DNA of 64,000 nucleotides from assembly GCA_958295745.1 (NCBI GenBank), contig OY282370.1, positions 967,990-1,031,989 of the forward strand, read 5' to 3'. The notes below the pieces were generated by a model. That model was given only the letters and a program-made list of their open reading frames with translations, did no database searches and was not told the DNA's origin. A program made the position numbers and the translations under genes. Below are positions 51,875-61,840 of the stretch, in pieces (the stretch's first letter is position 1; every line of letters begins with the position of its first letter). Source of the stretch: an uncultured Acidimicrobiia bacterium. GTDB taxonomy: Bacteria; Actinomycetota; Acidimicrobiia; Spongiisociales; Spongiisociaceae.

Positions 51875-52461
51875 ACCCGTCCGTCCGCCCCGGAGATCCC
51901 GGGCGCGCCGGGCTCGATCCAAACCCCGTCCTCACCCCGGTCGATTTCGACGAGGCGCACCGACACCCTCTCCGAGGCGGCGGTGGGCAGGTTCTTGCCT
52001 ACGTGGTCGGGCCGTATGGGAAGCTGTCTATGCCCGCGGTCCACCAGCACCGCCAGCCGGATCACCGCCGGACGTCCGAAGGCGTTGAGGGCGTCCATGG
52101 CGGCGCGTACGGTGCGGCCGGTGTACAGGACGTCGTCCACCAGGACCACGATCCGGTCGGTGATGTCCACCGGCAGCCGGGTGGCGGCCAAAGGCATGGC
52201 CGGCCTGCTGGCCAGGTCGTCGCGGTACAGGCCGATATCGAGGGCGCCCACCGGGGCCCGGGAACCGGCGAAGCCCTCTATCGCCGAGGCGATGCGGCGG
52301 GCGAGCGGGACCCCCCTGGTGTGGATGCCGACCAGCACCGGCGCCTCGCCCCGCGAACCTTCGACGATCTCGTGGGCCATCCGGCTCAACGACTTCCTGA
52401 CATCGGCGGCGGCCATCACTAGGGGCACGGAATCCTCCAGGACGCGCAACGGCCAAGACAT
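51871..52461 (-). CDS. pyrR: bifunctional pyr operon regulator/uracil phosphoribosyltransferase
   Basis: [35 protein letters not shown]...[22 protein letters not shown]. Confidence 0.95.
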   Translation of the reverse strand: MSWPLRVLEDSVPLVMAAADVRKSLSRMAHEIVEGSRGEAPVLVGIHTRGVPLARRIASAIEGFAGSRAPVGALDIGLYRDDLASRPAMPLAATRLPVDITDRIVVLVDDVLYTGRTVRAAMDALNAFGRPAVIRLAVLVDRGHRQLPIRPDHVGKNLPTAASERVSVRLVEIDRGEDGVWIEPGAPGISGADGRV

Positions 52462-52529
52462 CGGGGGGGAAGCTGCGTTAGGCGGCGGGGGCCGGAGAGG
52501 GGGCGCCCCGGCCTCTGTGCGTCGATGCG

Positions 52530-52592
52530 CAAGGGGTCTCCTTTCCGGCCTCACCGGACCGGGTTAAAGGTGCTGCGGGGACTCTAGCAACA
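52530..52592 (-). promoter_or_regulatory. PyrR-binding leader element upstream of pyrR
   Basis: Minus strand CCTTTAACCCGGTCCGGTGAGGCCGGAAAGGAG resembles the PyrR consensus (UUUAA..GUCC.GAGAGGCU...AAGG); about 70 nt upstream of the pyrR start. Confidence 0.75.
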
Positions 52593-52797
52593 CCAGGAAC
52601 CCGTTGCTCGCGCCCCTCGTATCCCCGCCGGCGGCCGTGTGAGGCTGCTCGACGCCTGCGCCGCCCGCCCCGGCCATGAAACGATCAGGGCTAGCCTCAT
52701 GGAGAAGGCTTAAGACCGGAGACAAAGGTTCCTATTGCCACCGATAATGCCAGGTCATGAAGCTGTTCCACGCCATCCTCCACCCAAACCCAAAGCC

Positions 52798-53103
52798 GTG
52801 AACGATCAGGGTCGAGTCCGATGTTCCAGAGGGGGCGCCGCCCCTCGGCGGGCGGGGTCCCTGCTGCTGGCGGCGGCCGTCTTGACCGCCGCGTTGTCCG
52901 GGGCCGCCTGCGGTGAGGATGCGCCCCCCGCCGACGACCTCGAATATCTGGTGTGGGAAGTGTGTCGGCAGGTGAGGATCCCGGGCACGACCGCCGACCA
53001 GGTATCCGGCATCCTCCAAGACGCCGCCCGCCACGGGGCGGTCATGGACCTCATCGAAGCGGAGTGCGGCGGGGACATAGCCGCCGTCTTCTCCGAGTCA
53101 TGA
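52798..53103 (+). CDS. small secreted/lipoprotein-like protein
   Basis: N-terminal hydrophobic SLLLAAAVLTAALSGAACGED then acidic Cys-containing domain; GTG start at 52798. Confidence 0.6.
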   Translation: MNDQGRVRCSRGGAAPRRAGSLLLAAAVLTAALSGAACGEDAPPADDLEYLVWEVCRQVRIPGTTADQVSGILQDAARHGAVMDLIEAECGGDIAAVFSES

Positions 53104-53153
53104 GGCCGCTCGACGCCTGTTCTACGTCTGCCGCGACGCCCGGACATGAACGA

Positions 53154-53927
53154 TCAGGACTGCAGGCGCTCCCGTATCCAGGCCAGGTCGAGGAGGTGCT
53201 CCTCGACGCCTCCGGGTGTTTCCACCAGCACGGGCGCTCCGGCTTCCCTCACCACCGCCGCCATCTGATCTCCGGGGATATGCCCCCGGCCCAGGTTGGC
53301 GTGGCGGTCGCGCCGCGAGTCGAACCCGTCGCGCGAGTCGTTCAGGTGGACCAGGTCGATCCGGCCGGTCGCCTCCAACACACGCTCTACCAATCCCTCC
53401 AGCGGTTCGCCGCCCGCCCAGGCGTGGCAGGTGTCGAGACAGAACCCCGGGGCCGGATCGAGGCCGCCGATCACCTCCCACAGACCGGCCAGATGCTCGA
53501 TGCGCCGGGCTTGGGCGTTGTTTCCCGAGGCGGTGTTCTCGATCAGGATGGGGATGTCGGTTTCGAGCTGCTCAAGCGCCTTGCGCCAGCGGGGGAAACC
53601 CGCCTCGATCTCCTCGCCTTCGATTACATGCCCCCCGTGGACGACCACCCCCGCCGCCCCGATCTGCTCGGCGGCCTCCACGGTATGAGCCAGGTTCTTG
53701 CGGCTGGGGATGCGGATCCGGCTGCTCGGGTTGACAACGTTGACCAGGTAGGGAGCGTGGACGTAGACATCCACGGAAGAGGAGCGCAGCTGTTCTGCGT
53801 CCCGGCGGGGCAGCGGCTTCTTCCATCCCTTGGGATTGCCGAGAAATACCTGGACCAACCCGGCGCCCCTCGCCTCGGCCTCGGCCAGAGGGTCGGCGGA
53901 AGAAACGTGGGCTCCGATCTCGATCAT
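53154..53927 (-). CDS. nfo: deoxyribonuclease IV (endonuclease IV)
   Basis: MIEIGAHVSSADPLAEAEARGAGLVQVFLGNPKGWKKP...CLDTCHAWAGG...VHLNDSRDGFDSRRDRHANLGRGHI. Confidence 0.94.
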   Translation of the reverse strand: MIEIGAHVSSADPLAEAEARGAGLVQVFLGNPKGWKKPLPRRDAEQLRSSSVDVYVHAPYLVNVVNPSSRIRIPSRKNLAHTVEAAEQIGAAGVVVHGGHVIEGEEIEAGFPRWRKALEQLETDIPILIENTASGNNAQARRIEHLAGLWEVIGGLDPAPGFCLDTCHAWAGGEPLEGLVERVLEATGRIDLVHLNDSRDGFDSRRDRHANLGRGHIPGDQMAAVVREAGAPVLVETPGGVEEHLLDLAWIRERLQS

Positions 53928-54667
53928 TTCGCACCGGATCCCGGCCCTGCACCGGATCCCGAATCTGGGGCCGAGGAAGCTGGGGCCGAAGAAACCGGGG
54001 CCTCTTCAGAAAGCGCCTCCGGTGCTGCGCGGCCTTCTGTTGCGGGTACTTCTGCCGCAGGGTCTTCTATTGCAGAGTCTTCTGGGGACCAATACCGCCG
54101 GTCCCGGACTTCCAAGAGCAGCTCGGCCGCTTCTCGGGGAGGAGTTTTCCAGTCCCCGGCCGCGATGGAAAGCACCCCGTTTTCCGTCCATCTGGCGCCC
54201 CAGAGACGGAAGGCGGACAGGTCGGGATCCGACACCCCGATGCGCAGGGTCGGGAAGTTACCGTAATCACCCTCGACCGAGCCGGCGGAGATACCGTCCA
54301 CGGAATCCCAGGGGATCGACATCGGACTGCTCCACGGACCGCCCAGGAACAAGGCGAGGCCGTCCGGCCCGGCTCGAACCACCGGCCTCCGCCCGACAAG
54401 CCATCCGATCACCCTTCCGACCACCCAGACGACCAGCACCGCCCCCACGATGAGGAACGCCCACGCCCACGTCAGGTCGCGGCTCTCGAAGCCGGGCGGC
54501 GCCTTACCCGGGTAGATGAGCTCCAGGATGCGGGGGGTGGGAGGCCATCCGAACAGGACGCCGCCGCCTTGGAGGACGATCACCGCCCCCACCAGAGCCA
54601 GATACCAGTTACGTGGGAACCGTCGATACACCGCCGCTCCGCCATCCATCGAATCCCTGCCGTTCAT
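53924..54667 (-). CDS. membrane protein with PH-like domain and Ser/Ala/Glu-rich tail
   Basis: Two TM segments (WYLALVGAVIVLQGGGVLF, WAWAFLIVGAVLVVWVVGRVIGWLVG), WDSVDGI; 4-bp overlaps with nfo and pyrE. Confidence 0.6.
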   Translation of the reverse strand: MNGRDSMDGGAAVYRRFPRNWYLALVGAVIVLQGGGVLFGWPPTPRILELIYPGKAPPGFESRDLTWAWAFLIVGAVLVVWVVGRVIGWLVGRRPVVRAGPDGLALFLGGPWSSPMSIPWDSVDGISAGSVEGDYGNFPTLRIGVSDPDLSAFRLWGARWTENGVLSIAAGDWKTPPREAAELLLEVRDRRYWSPEDSAIEDPAAEVPATEGRAAPEALSEEAPVSSAPASSAPDSGSGAGPGSGAK

Positions 54668-55227
54668 CCGGACGCCTCGATCCCGAGGTCTTCGGGAAGG
54701 AACACGGCGGTGTAAGGAACACCCCGCTCGGCTGCCCGCCGGGCCGCCTCCCCCCCTGACCGGTCGACCAGCACCACCACCTGAACGACCGCCAAGCCCT
54801 CGGCTTCAGAAACCTTCAGAGCCTCCATGAGAGACCCTCCGGTGGTGGCGGTGTCCTCCACTATCGCCGCCCGGTCGCCGGGCGCAACCGGGCCCACCAG
54901 CCGCCCTCCTGTTCCGTGGTCCTTGGCCGCCTTGCGGATGGAGAAGGCCTTGAGCGGGCGGCCCAACCCGGCGGCGTGGACGGCGGCGGCGACCGCGATC
55001 GGGTCGGCGCCCATGGTCATGCCGCCCACCCCGTCCACTTCGGGGTCGAGCAGGTCCCACACAGCCGCCCCCACCAGGCGGGCGCCCTCCCCACTGAAGG
55101 TGGTCTGGCGGGCGTCGAGGTACCAGTCGCTGACCCGGCCCGACCGCAGGACGAAGGGGCCGTCGGTCCTCACGGCGTGTTCGCGCAGATGACGGGCAAC
55201 GGCGGCCCGCGATGATGAAAGGGACAC
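54664..55227 (-). CDS. pyrE: orotate phosphoribosyltransferase
   Basis: FVLRSGRVSDWYLDARQTTFSGEGARLVGAAVWDLL...AAIVEDTATTGGSLMEALKV. Confidence 0.94.
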   Translation of the reverse strand: MSLSSSRAAVARHLREHAVRTDGPFVLRSGRVSDWYLDARQTTFSGEGARLVGAAVWDLLDPEVDGVGGMTMGADPIAVAAAVHAAGLGRPLKAFSIRKAAKDHGTGGRLVGPVAPGDRAAIVEDTATTGGSLMEALKVSEAEGLAVVQVVVLVDRSGGEAARRAAERGVPYTAVFLPEDLGIEASG

Positions 55228-55316
55228 CCCCTCAGGTTACCAAGCCACCAAACCGGACAAGCGACCGGACAGGGCGCTGCGGCGGCGGGATGAGGGCGGC
55301 GGTATCCTGCCGTCAT

Positions 55317-55469
55317 ATGGAGCGCCCTTCCCTGCGAGCAGCCTTCGCCAACTGGAAGATCCCGGACCGGTCATGGCGGGAGAAGCTGCGCATGACCTTC
55401 TCCAACACCGCCCTCAAGCTCCGCAACCGCTCCAACTGCTGCGGCAATCACGGCCAGCCCGGCTGTTGA
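55317..55469 (+). CDS. small (50 aa) basic protein with CCGNHGQPGC C-terminus
   Basis: MERPSLRAAFANWKIPDRSWREKLRMTFSNTALKLRNRSNCCGNHGQPGC; ATG start, orientation opposite to flanking genes. Confidence 0.65.
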   Translation: MERPSLRAAFANWKIPDRSWREKLRMTFSNTALKLRNRSNCCGNHGQPGC

Positions 55470-55568
55470 GTGGGGCCTGGGGTGCCCGGGGCGGGCGCCG
55501 AGGAGGAGCACCGCCATTGACCAACCCGGCGCGGACCGCTTTTCGATATCCGGCCCGAAGTCCGAGTA

Positions 55569-56009
55569 CTACCGGTCCGCCCGCTCTTTGCCGACCACTT
55601 CGATTAGCCGATAACCGTACCGCGAGGCGTCCTGCGGCGGTTCTTCACCCGGCCAGGCCTCGTACCTTTCTATCCGCAGCCGGTATTCGTATCCTTCATC
55701 GTGTTCGAACCCTTCTATCGAGTCGTAGAACAGCTCCCCGTCGACCACCAAGCAGCGCATAGGCGCCGAACCTACGCAATCCTCCATCTCGGGCCCGACG
55801 GTCACCTCCAGGACCATCCCGTTCACATCCGGCCCGCTCACATCCGGCCCGTTCACATCCGGCCCGGACCCGCTCACCGCCGACGTGGAGGCGCCGCCCC
55901 CGCCTTCCTGCGGTGCCTCGCAGGCGGAGAGAACCGTCATCACCGCTATGGCCGCGAGCAGGATCCCCGGCAGGCGGCGCCTCGCCCGGGCAACGTCCCC
56001 GAATATCAC
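55569..56009 (-). CDS. lipoprotein with DUF4377-like domain
   Basis: ILLAAIAVMTVLSACEAP lipobox; CVGSAPMRCLVVDGELFYDSIEGFEHDEGYEYRLRIERYEA...PQDASRYGYRLIEVVGK. Confidence 0.75.
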   Translation of the reverse strand: MIFGDVARARRRLPGILLAAIAVMTVLSACEAPQEGGGGASTSAVSGSGPDVNGPDVSGPDVNGMVLEVTVGPEMEDCVGSAPMRCLVVDGELFYDSIEGFEHDEGYEYRLRIERYEAWPGEEPPQDASRYGYRLIEVVGKERADR

Positions 56010-56011
56010 AG

Positions 56012-56803
56012 CTAACGCCCGAAGCGCCGGTCGGCGGCGGCGTAGTCTCGCAGGGCGCGGATGAAGTCCACCCGCCGGAAGGCGGGCCAGTACACGTCCA
56101 CGAAGGCATACTCCGCATAGGCAGCCTGCCAGAGCAGGAAACCCGACAGACGGGACTCGCCCGAGGTGCGGATGATGAGGTCGGCGTCCGGCCGGTCCGG
56201 CTCGTACAGGTGAGCTGCGATGCCCTGCGCATCTACATGCCCGCCCAGCTCCCCGGCCGGTATCCCCCGGCCGGCCAGATCCTCCACCAGGTCCCGGCAG
56301 GCGTCCACGATCTCCTGACGGCCTCCGTACCCCATGGCGATGGTGAGCTGCCTAGGCCCCTGCCCCGCCGCCTCGACGGCCCGCTTGGCGCTCGCAACCA
56401 GCCGCGCCGGGAGCAGATCGAGGCTTCCGATGACATTCAGCCCGAAGCCGAGGCGGGCGGCGTGCCCGGGGAGCCGTCCGAACATCTCGGTAAGGGTGTC
56501 GTAATAGGGTTCGATCTGCTCCGCCGGCCGCCCCAGGTTCTCTGTGGACAGAACCCATGCGGTAATGGAGGGGATCGACAGCTCGGCCCCCCACCCGAGG
56601 AACTCCTCGAACTTCCGCATCCCGCTCCGATAGCTGTCGGCGTAGGTCTGCAGGCCTTCGGCGCGGGCGTAACGCCTGTGCCCGTCGAGGATGATCCCGA
56701 TATGCCTGGGCAACCGCTGCGCGTCCAGCCGCCTGCGCAGCCTCCGCTCGTAGAGGCGGTAGAGGGGGGCCGTAAATCTGGGGTTTGCCACCGGGCCTGA
56801 CAT
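56012..56803 (-). CDS. uppS: isoprenyl (undecaprenyl) diphosphate synthase
   Basis: PRHIGIILDGHRRYARAEGLQTYADSYRSG...GYGGRQEIVDACRDL...PDADLIIRTSGESRLSGFLLWQAAYAEYAFVDVYWPAF. Confidence 0.93.
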   Translation of the reverse strand: MSGPVANPRFTAPLYRLYERRLRRRLDAQRLPRHIGIILDGHRRYARAEGLQTYADSYRSGMRKFEEFLGWGAELSIPSITAWVLSTENLGRPAEQIEPYYDTLTEMFGRLPGHAARLGFGLNVIGSLDLLPARLVASAKRAVEAAGQGPRQLTIAMGYGGRQEIVDACRDLVEDLAGRGIPAGELGGHVDAQGIAAHLYEPDRPDADLIIRTSGESRLSGFLLWQAAYAEYAFVDVYWPAFRRVDFIRALRDYAAADRRFGR

Positions 56804-57001
56804 TCGCCTCCCTCGGGTCGGACGGCGGTCCTCGAGGGCCTCCGTTGCGGCCGATGCTCCGGATGAGGATGGTAGCCGGATCCGCCCCGTGCAATGGAAC
56901 CCCTTGCGTCCGCATTGTCCCCGTCCGCATTGCCCCGGCGGTGCGTTATGGTGAGCAACCGCGACACCTGCGAAACAAAGAACACCCCTAGGCGCAGTTC
57001 C

Positions 57002-58501
57002 ATGAACCTCTTGACCGACTATTCGACTCTCGACGCGGTGGGTATCGGCGCATCGATCCGCTCCGGGGAGATACACCCCGCCGAGGTGATCACCGCCGCC
57101 TTGGCCCAGATAGAACGTTACGAACCGGAGATCAACGCCTTGACGTGGCGCCGCTACCACTTGGCGCTGCGAGAGGCGGAGCGGCCCCTTCCCGACTCTC
57201 CCCTGGCCGGGGTTCCCTTCCTAGTCAAGGACCTTTCGCAGCCTCTGGAAGGGGCGCCGTTTGCGATGGGATGCCGGATGCGCCGGGATCTGGTAGCCGA
57301 CCACGACGCCGCCATGATGGCCCGCTACAAGGCGGCCGGTCTGTTGATCATCGGCCAGACCGCCGCACCGGAGTTCGGGGCTTCACCCGACACCGTCTCC
57401 GAGCTCAACGGGGCGACCCGCAACCCCTGGGACCTCGAACGCTCGCCGGGCGGTTCCAGCGGAGGCTCCGCGGCGGCGGTAGCGGCCCGCTACGTACCGG
57501 CCGCCCACGCCAGCGACGGGGCGGGTTCGATCCGCATCCCCGCCTCGATGTGCGGCCTGTTCGGACTCAAGCCCACCCGGGGCCGCACCCCCAAGGGGCC
57601 GGACAGCGCCGAGGGCTGGTTCGGTATGTCTGTGGAACACGCCGTCACCAGAACCGTCAGGGACAGCGCCGCGCTGCTCGACATCACCCAAGGCCCCGAC
57701 CCCGGGGCGCCTTATTACCCGCCTCCCCCCGAGCGCCCCTACCTGAAGGAGTCGGAGCGCCCGCCCGGATCCCTGAACATCGCCTTCTCCACCGGATCCA
57801 TGCTCGCCGACGGCATGCATACCGAATGCGTGCGGGCCGTGGAGCTGACGGCCGGACTGCTGGAAGACCTGGGACACCGCATCACCCCGGCCCGACCGGC
57901 GGTGAACGCCGTCCGCTTCAAGGAGGACATGCTGGTGATGATGGCCGCCGACACAGCATCCGCCATCGACGCTTCGGCCCGGGCGGCGGGGCGGCGGCCT
58001 TCGGAGGAACTGTTCGAGGCCGCATCGTGGTTGACGGGCAGGATCGGCGCCCGCCTCACCGCGGTCGAGCTGGCCGACGCCATCAAGCACCTCCGGAACA
58101 TCGGCAGGAAAACCGCTCCCTTCTTCGAGGAGTACGACGTGTTCGTGGAACCCACCATCGCCCGCCCGCCCTGGAAGAGCGGAGCGCTGTCACCGAAGCT
58201 GGACAGCCTCGCCAAGCTGCAACTGAGGTCCGCCGCGCTGCGCCCCGGCAACCGGGCCCTCCTGAAGGCGGTGGGGGAAATCGGCGACTCGGTGCTCGAA
58301 TCGGTGCCCAACACCGCCCTCTGGAACGCCACCGGCCAGCCGTCCATGACCATGCCGCTCCACTGGACGCAAGGACTGCCGGTCGGCGTCCAGTTCACCG
58401 CCCGCTACGCCGACGAAGCCGCCTTGTTCCGGCTGGCCGCCCAACTCGAACAGGCCCGCCCCTGGATACACCGCCTCCCCCCCATACTGACCAGCAGCTA
58501 G
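57002..58501 (+). CDS. amidase (amidase signature family)
   Basis: [24 protein letters not shown]...[64 protein letters not shown]. Confidence 0.95.
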   Translation: MNLLTDYSTLDAVGIGASIRSGEIHPAEVITAALAQIERYEPEINALTWRRYHLALREAERPLPDSPLAGVPFLVKDLSQPLEGAPFAMGCRMRRDLVADHDAAMMARYKAAGLLIIGQTAAPEFGASPDTVSELNGATRNPWDLERSPGGSSGGSAAAVAARYVPAAHASDGAGSIRIPASMCGLFGLKPTRGRTPKGPDSAEGWFGMSVEHAVTRTVRDSAALLDITQGPDPGAPYYPPPPERPYLKESERPPGSLNIAFSTGSMLADGMHTECVRAVELTAGLLEDLGHRITPARPAVNAVRFKEDMLVMMAADTASAIDASARAAGRRPSEELFEAASWLTGRIGARLTAVELADAIKHLRNIGRKTAPFFEEYDVFVEPTIARPPWKSGALSPKLDSLAKLQLRSAALRPGNRALLKAVGEIGDSVLESVPNTALWNATGQPSMTMPLHWTQGLPVGVQFTARYADEAALFRLAAQLEQARPWIHRLPPILTSS

Positions 58502-59000
58502 CCGTCCCATCTCCCCGGAACCGGGTCGGGCCCGGCGCGTCCGGCGTCCATTCGCCCAGATTGCCTGTTGCCGGTCGGCAGGAAGCCTCGGGCACCCTCA
58601 TACCGGTCACAGGACAAACCCAAGCGCCGCCTGCGAGTACCCACCTGTTTTCGCGGTCTATACGGGCCGGTAAACCGCAGCCCGGGCACCGGATCAAGAA
58701 GCTCCCCAGCTGCTGAGCAATACACCAACCGCCCGTCGGTCACGGATAAAATGCCTGGTCAGCAAGCGACGGGACCCTCAGCAATCGTCATCGTTCAGCA
58801 CCCTTCCCCAGCGAAGCGCCCCTCCCGAAAGCAACGGAATCCCCAACGCGAGCAACCGCCTCTAAGAGGGTGCGCGGATAGGTGCTCACCTGGGAAAACA
58901 CTGCTTGCGGCGGTTGATGAGCCCACAGCCACAGCCAGGGGTTCCGAACTGGATCCTGACCGGCGTTACGAACAGGAACGGCGGCGGTCCGCCTATCCGC

Positions 59001-59045
59001 GAAGCCGGGTTTTTCGCGTTCTCCCGCCGAAAAAACCCGGCTTCG
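59001..59045. terminator. strong hairpin in the intergenic region
   Basis: GAAGCCGGGTTTTTCG ... CGAAAAAACCCGGCTTC, near-perfect inverted repeat with an about 12-nt loop. Confidence 0.6.
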
Positions 59046-59349
59046 CCGGGCCCTGCCCCCGCCGCCACCACCAACCGTCTTCGGGCTGCGGGGGGCGTGT
59101 TCACACCGCCCGTGCCCGATGCGTTTTCAGCCACAGCTACTTCGTACCGCTCCGCCCTTCGGTCCGTTGCCTGCCCTGCGGGAGGCGGTCGGCCTGGGCG
59201 GTTCGATTCCTTTCTGATCGCAGTATCCGGATTCACTGCGATATCTGTTCGTACAACACTATACAACAGTAATGAGACAACACCAATACCCTTCCGGCAC
59301 CAATCCAAAACTTTTTTGGCGATCTTCCCCTCATCCGGAAAGAGGGTGA

Positions 59350-60831
59350 TTATCTGTTGCTCAGGTAGGGAAGGAGAGGGACCTCGGCGCAGAGGGCTTC
59401 TATCTCGTCGGGGTCGGTGGGCACCCCGGCGGTTAGGACATCGCAGCCCCGGTCGGTGATCAGGACGTCGTCTTCGATGCGGATCCCGATACCCCGGAAG
59501 GCCTCCGGCACCGGGTGGGTTACCTTGGGGGCGGCCTCACGTTCCTGGTCCTCCAACTTCTTGGCCTCGGCGGCGCCCAGGAGCATGCGGCGCTCGGTCC
59601 ACTCGTCCAAGTCGTGTTCGAGCATGGCCAGCTCGACCGCCTCCCGTTCCGACTCGACATACACGCCGGGCTCCACGGTGAAGGCCATGCCGGGCGCCAG
59701 CGGGCGGGGTTCTCCCTTCGTCCAGTAGGCCCCGGCGTCGTGGACGTCCATACCCAGCCAGTGCCCGGTGCCGTGCATGAAGTACTCCCGGTAGTGATGC
59801 ATCCGCACCGCCTCGTCCGCCGGCCCGGGAAGCAGACCCAGGTCGACCAGCCCTTCGGCGACGACCCCGGCCGCCGCCTGGTGGAGATCCCTCATGGTCG
59901 CTCCGGCCCCGGCCCCGGCTAGGGCAAGGGCGGCGCGCTGGGCGGCCAGCACCACTCCGTAGATTTCCCGCTGAGGGCCGGTGAAGGTTCCGCCCGCCGG
60001 GAAGGTGCGGGTGATGTCGGCGGAGAAGTAACCGTATTCGGCCCCGGCGTCGATCAGCACCAGGTCTCCGTCCTCGATCCGGCGGCTGTTCTCGAAGTAG
60101 TGGAGCACGCAGGCGTTGTTCCCCGAGGCGATGATGGCCGGATACCCGTCCCGGCGCGCCCCCCTCGACCTGAACACGAACTCCAAGGCCGCCTGCACCT
60201 GGTATTCGCGGCGCCCGGGCCGGGTGAAACGCATCGCCTCGGCGTGGCCTTCGGCGGTGATCTCGCAGGCCGTCCGCAGGAGGTCCGCTTCCGAGGAGGT
60301 CTTGTGCAGGCGCATCTCGGCCAGCAGAGGCGAGGCGTCCCGCACCCCGGTCGGCACCACCCGCCCGAAGCGGTCGGCCAGCCCGCCCACCGATCCGACC
60401 ACGCCCATGACCCTGCGGCGGAAATCCGGCCTGCCGTACGGCAGATAGACCGTCCGGCGCCCGGGGAGCCTCCGGCGCAGGACCGCCTCGAACTCCGACA
60501 CCGGATAGGCGCCCTCGGCGCCGTAGCGCTCCTTGGCGCCTTCGGGGCCCGCCCGCCTGCCGTCCCATATCTCCCGCTCCCGGTCGCGGGGCCGGACGAA
60601 CAGCACGTACTGCTCGTCGGCCGCGGAGGGGTCGAGCAGAAGGACGGCGTCCGGCTCGTCGAAGCCGGTCAGGTAGTAGAAGTCCGTGTCCTGGCGGAAC
60701 GGATGATCGACATCGTTGTTGCGCCTGACGAGGGAGGCCGCCGGGATGAGCGCCAACCCGTCTTCGATCGACCCGGCGAGGCGGGCCCGGCGGTCGGCGT
60801 GGACGGTGAGGGAATCTGGTGAGGGTTTCAT
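59350..60831 (-). CDS. pepP: Xaa-Pro aminopeptidase (aminopeptidase P, M24B)
   Basis: NNDVDHPFRQDTDFYYLTGFDEPDAVLLL...LVLIDAGAEYGYFSADITRTFPAGG...HGTGHWLGMDVHDAG. Confidence 0.94.
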   Translation of the reverse strand: MKPSPDSLTVHADRRARLAGSIEDGLALIPAASLVRRNNDVDHPFRQDTDFYYLTGFDEPDAVLLLDPSAADEQYVLFVRPRDREREIWDGRRAGPEGAKERYGAEGAYPVSEFEAVLRRRLPGRRTVYLPYGRPDFRRRVMGVVGSVGGLADRFGRVVPTGVRDASPLLAEMRLHKTSSEADLLRTACEITAEGHAEAMRFTRPGRREYQVQAALEFVFRSRGARRDGYPAIIASGNNACVLHYFENSRRIEDGDLVLIDAGAEYGYFSADITRTFPAGGTFTGPQREIYGVVLAAQRAALALAGAGAGATMRDLHQAAAGVVAEGLVDLGLLPGPADEAVRMHHYREYFMHGTGHWLGMDVHDAGAYWTKGEPRPLAPGMAFTVEPGVYVESEREAVELAMLEHDLDEWTERRMLLGAAEAKKLEDQEREAAPKVTHPVPEAFRGIGIRIEDDVLITDRGCDVLTAGVPTDPDEIEALCAEVPLLPYLSNR

Positions 60832-60922
60832 GCGCCCCCAGGCTACAACGCCGCAGGAGGCCCGCCGCCCGCCGCCGGCTCGGACACCCTCGGACGCCGG
60901 AGGATCAGCCGACGCCGGAGGA

Positions 60923-61840
60923 TCAGCCGGCGGTGGTCAGGTCCAGCAGGCGGGCGAATCGTTTCCTGGCGGCTATCAGGGCGATCAAGGTCACCGCGAA
61001 CGGAAGGGCGTCGGTGATCTGCACCGGGAGGCCGTTGCCCTGCAGCCGGAACCCCAGGCCCTCGGAGAAGGCGAACAGCAGGCTGGCCCCCAACACCCCC
61101 ACCGGATGGGCCCGTCCCAGCATCACCGCCACCACCGCGATCCACCCCCGCCCGCTGGACATGTTCTCCGCGAACTGGACAACGTTGCCCAACGCCAGCT
61201 GCGCCCCCGCCAGGCCGGCCAGCACTCCCGAGGAAACGACCGCCCAATACTTGTAGACCGTGGGGCTCACCCCCAGCGACTCGGCCGCCTGCGGGCGCTC
61301 ACCCACCCCCCGCAGCCGCAGCCCCATCGGGGTGCGGAACAGGAACACCCACAACGCCGCCGTCAGCGGCAGCGACAGGTAGGCGATGATCGTGTTGTCG
61401 AACAGGGCCGGGCCGAGCAGCGGGATGTCCGACAGACCCGGGATGGCGAAACGGTCCAACCCGTCGATCCGAGGATGGGCGAACACCCCCCGCACACCGA
61501 AGATCTGAGGCAGCAGAAACCCGGTCATCCCCAGCATCAGCAGGTTGACGGCGATCCCCAGCACGATCGGGTCGCCCTTGCGGCTCACCGCCCCGAAAGC
61601 CAGCACCAGCGACACCGCCGCCCCCGCGACGACCGCGAACAGCACCCCCAGCCCGCTGGCCGCCGCCAGGTAGGAACCGGCCACCGCCGCGAACGCCCCG
61701 GCCAGCATCATCCCCTCCAACGAGATCTGGAACACCCCCGCCCTGTCGCAGATCATCCCGCCCAGGGCGGCCAGCAGGATCGGAATCATGGCCCGCATGA
61801 CCGAGTCGACCAGAGCCCCGTCGAACAGTTGGTCGAACAT
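60923..61840 (-). CDS. ABC transporter permease (BMP/simple-sugar type)
   Basis: MFDQLFDGALVDSVMRAMIPILLAALGGMICDRAGVFQISLEGMMLAGAFAAVAGSYLAAASGLG. Confidence 0.9.
   Translation of the reverse strand: MFDQLFDGALVDSVMRAMIPILLAALGGMICDRAGVFQISLEGMMLAGAFAAVAGSYLAAASGLGVLFAVVAGAAVSLVLAFGAVSRKGDPIVLGIAVNLLMLGMTGFLLPQIFGVRGVFAHPRIDGLDRFAIPGLSDIPLLGPALFDNTIIAYLSLPLTAALWVFLFRTPMGLRLRGVGERPQAAESLGVSPTVYKYWAVVSSGVLAGLAGAQLALGNVVQFAENMSSGRGWIAVVAVMLGRAHPVGVLGASLLFAFSEGLGFRLQGNGLPVQITDALPFAVTLIALIAARKRFARLLDLTTAG

Noticed and set aside
59150-59230. tRNA-like T-loop (GGTTCGATTCC)
   Set aside because: Flanking bases do not form a proper T-stem or acceptor stem; no complete cloverleaf.
58886-59459. Overlapping hypothetical ORFs in both strands
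   Set aside because: Low-complexity translations without recognizable domains or plausible start context; treated as non-coding.
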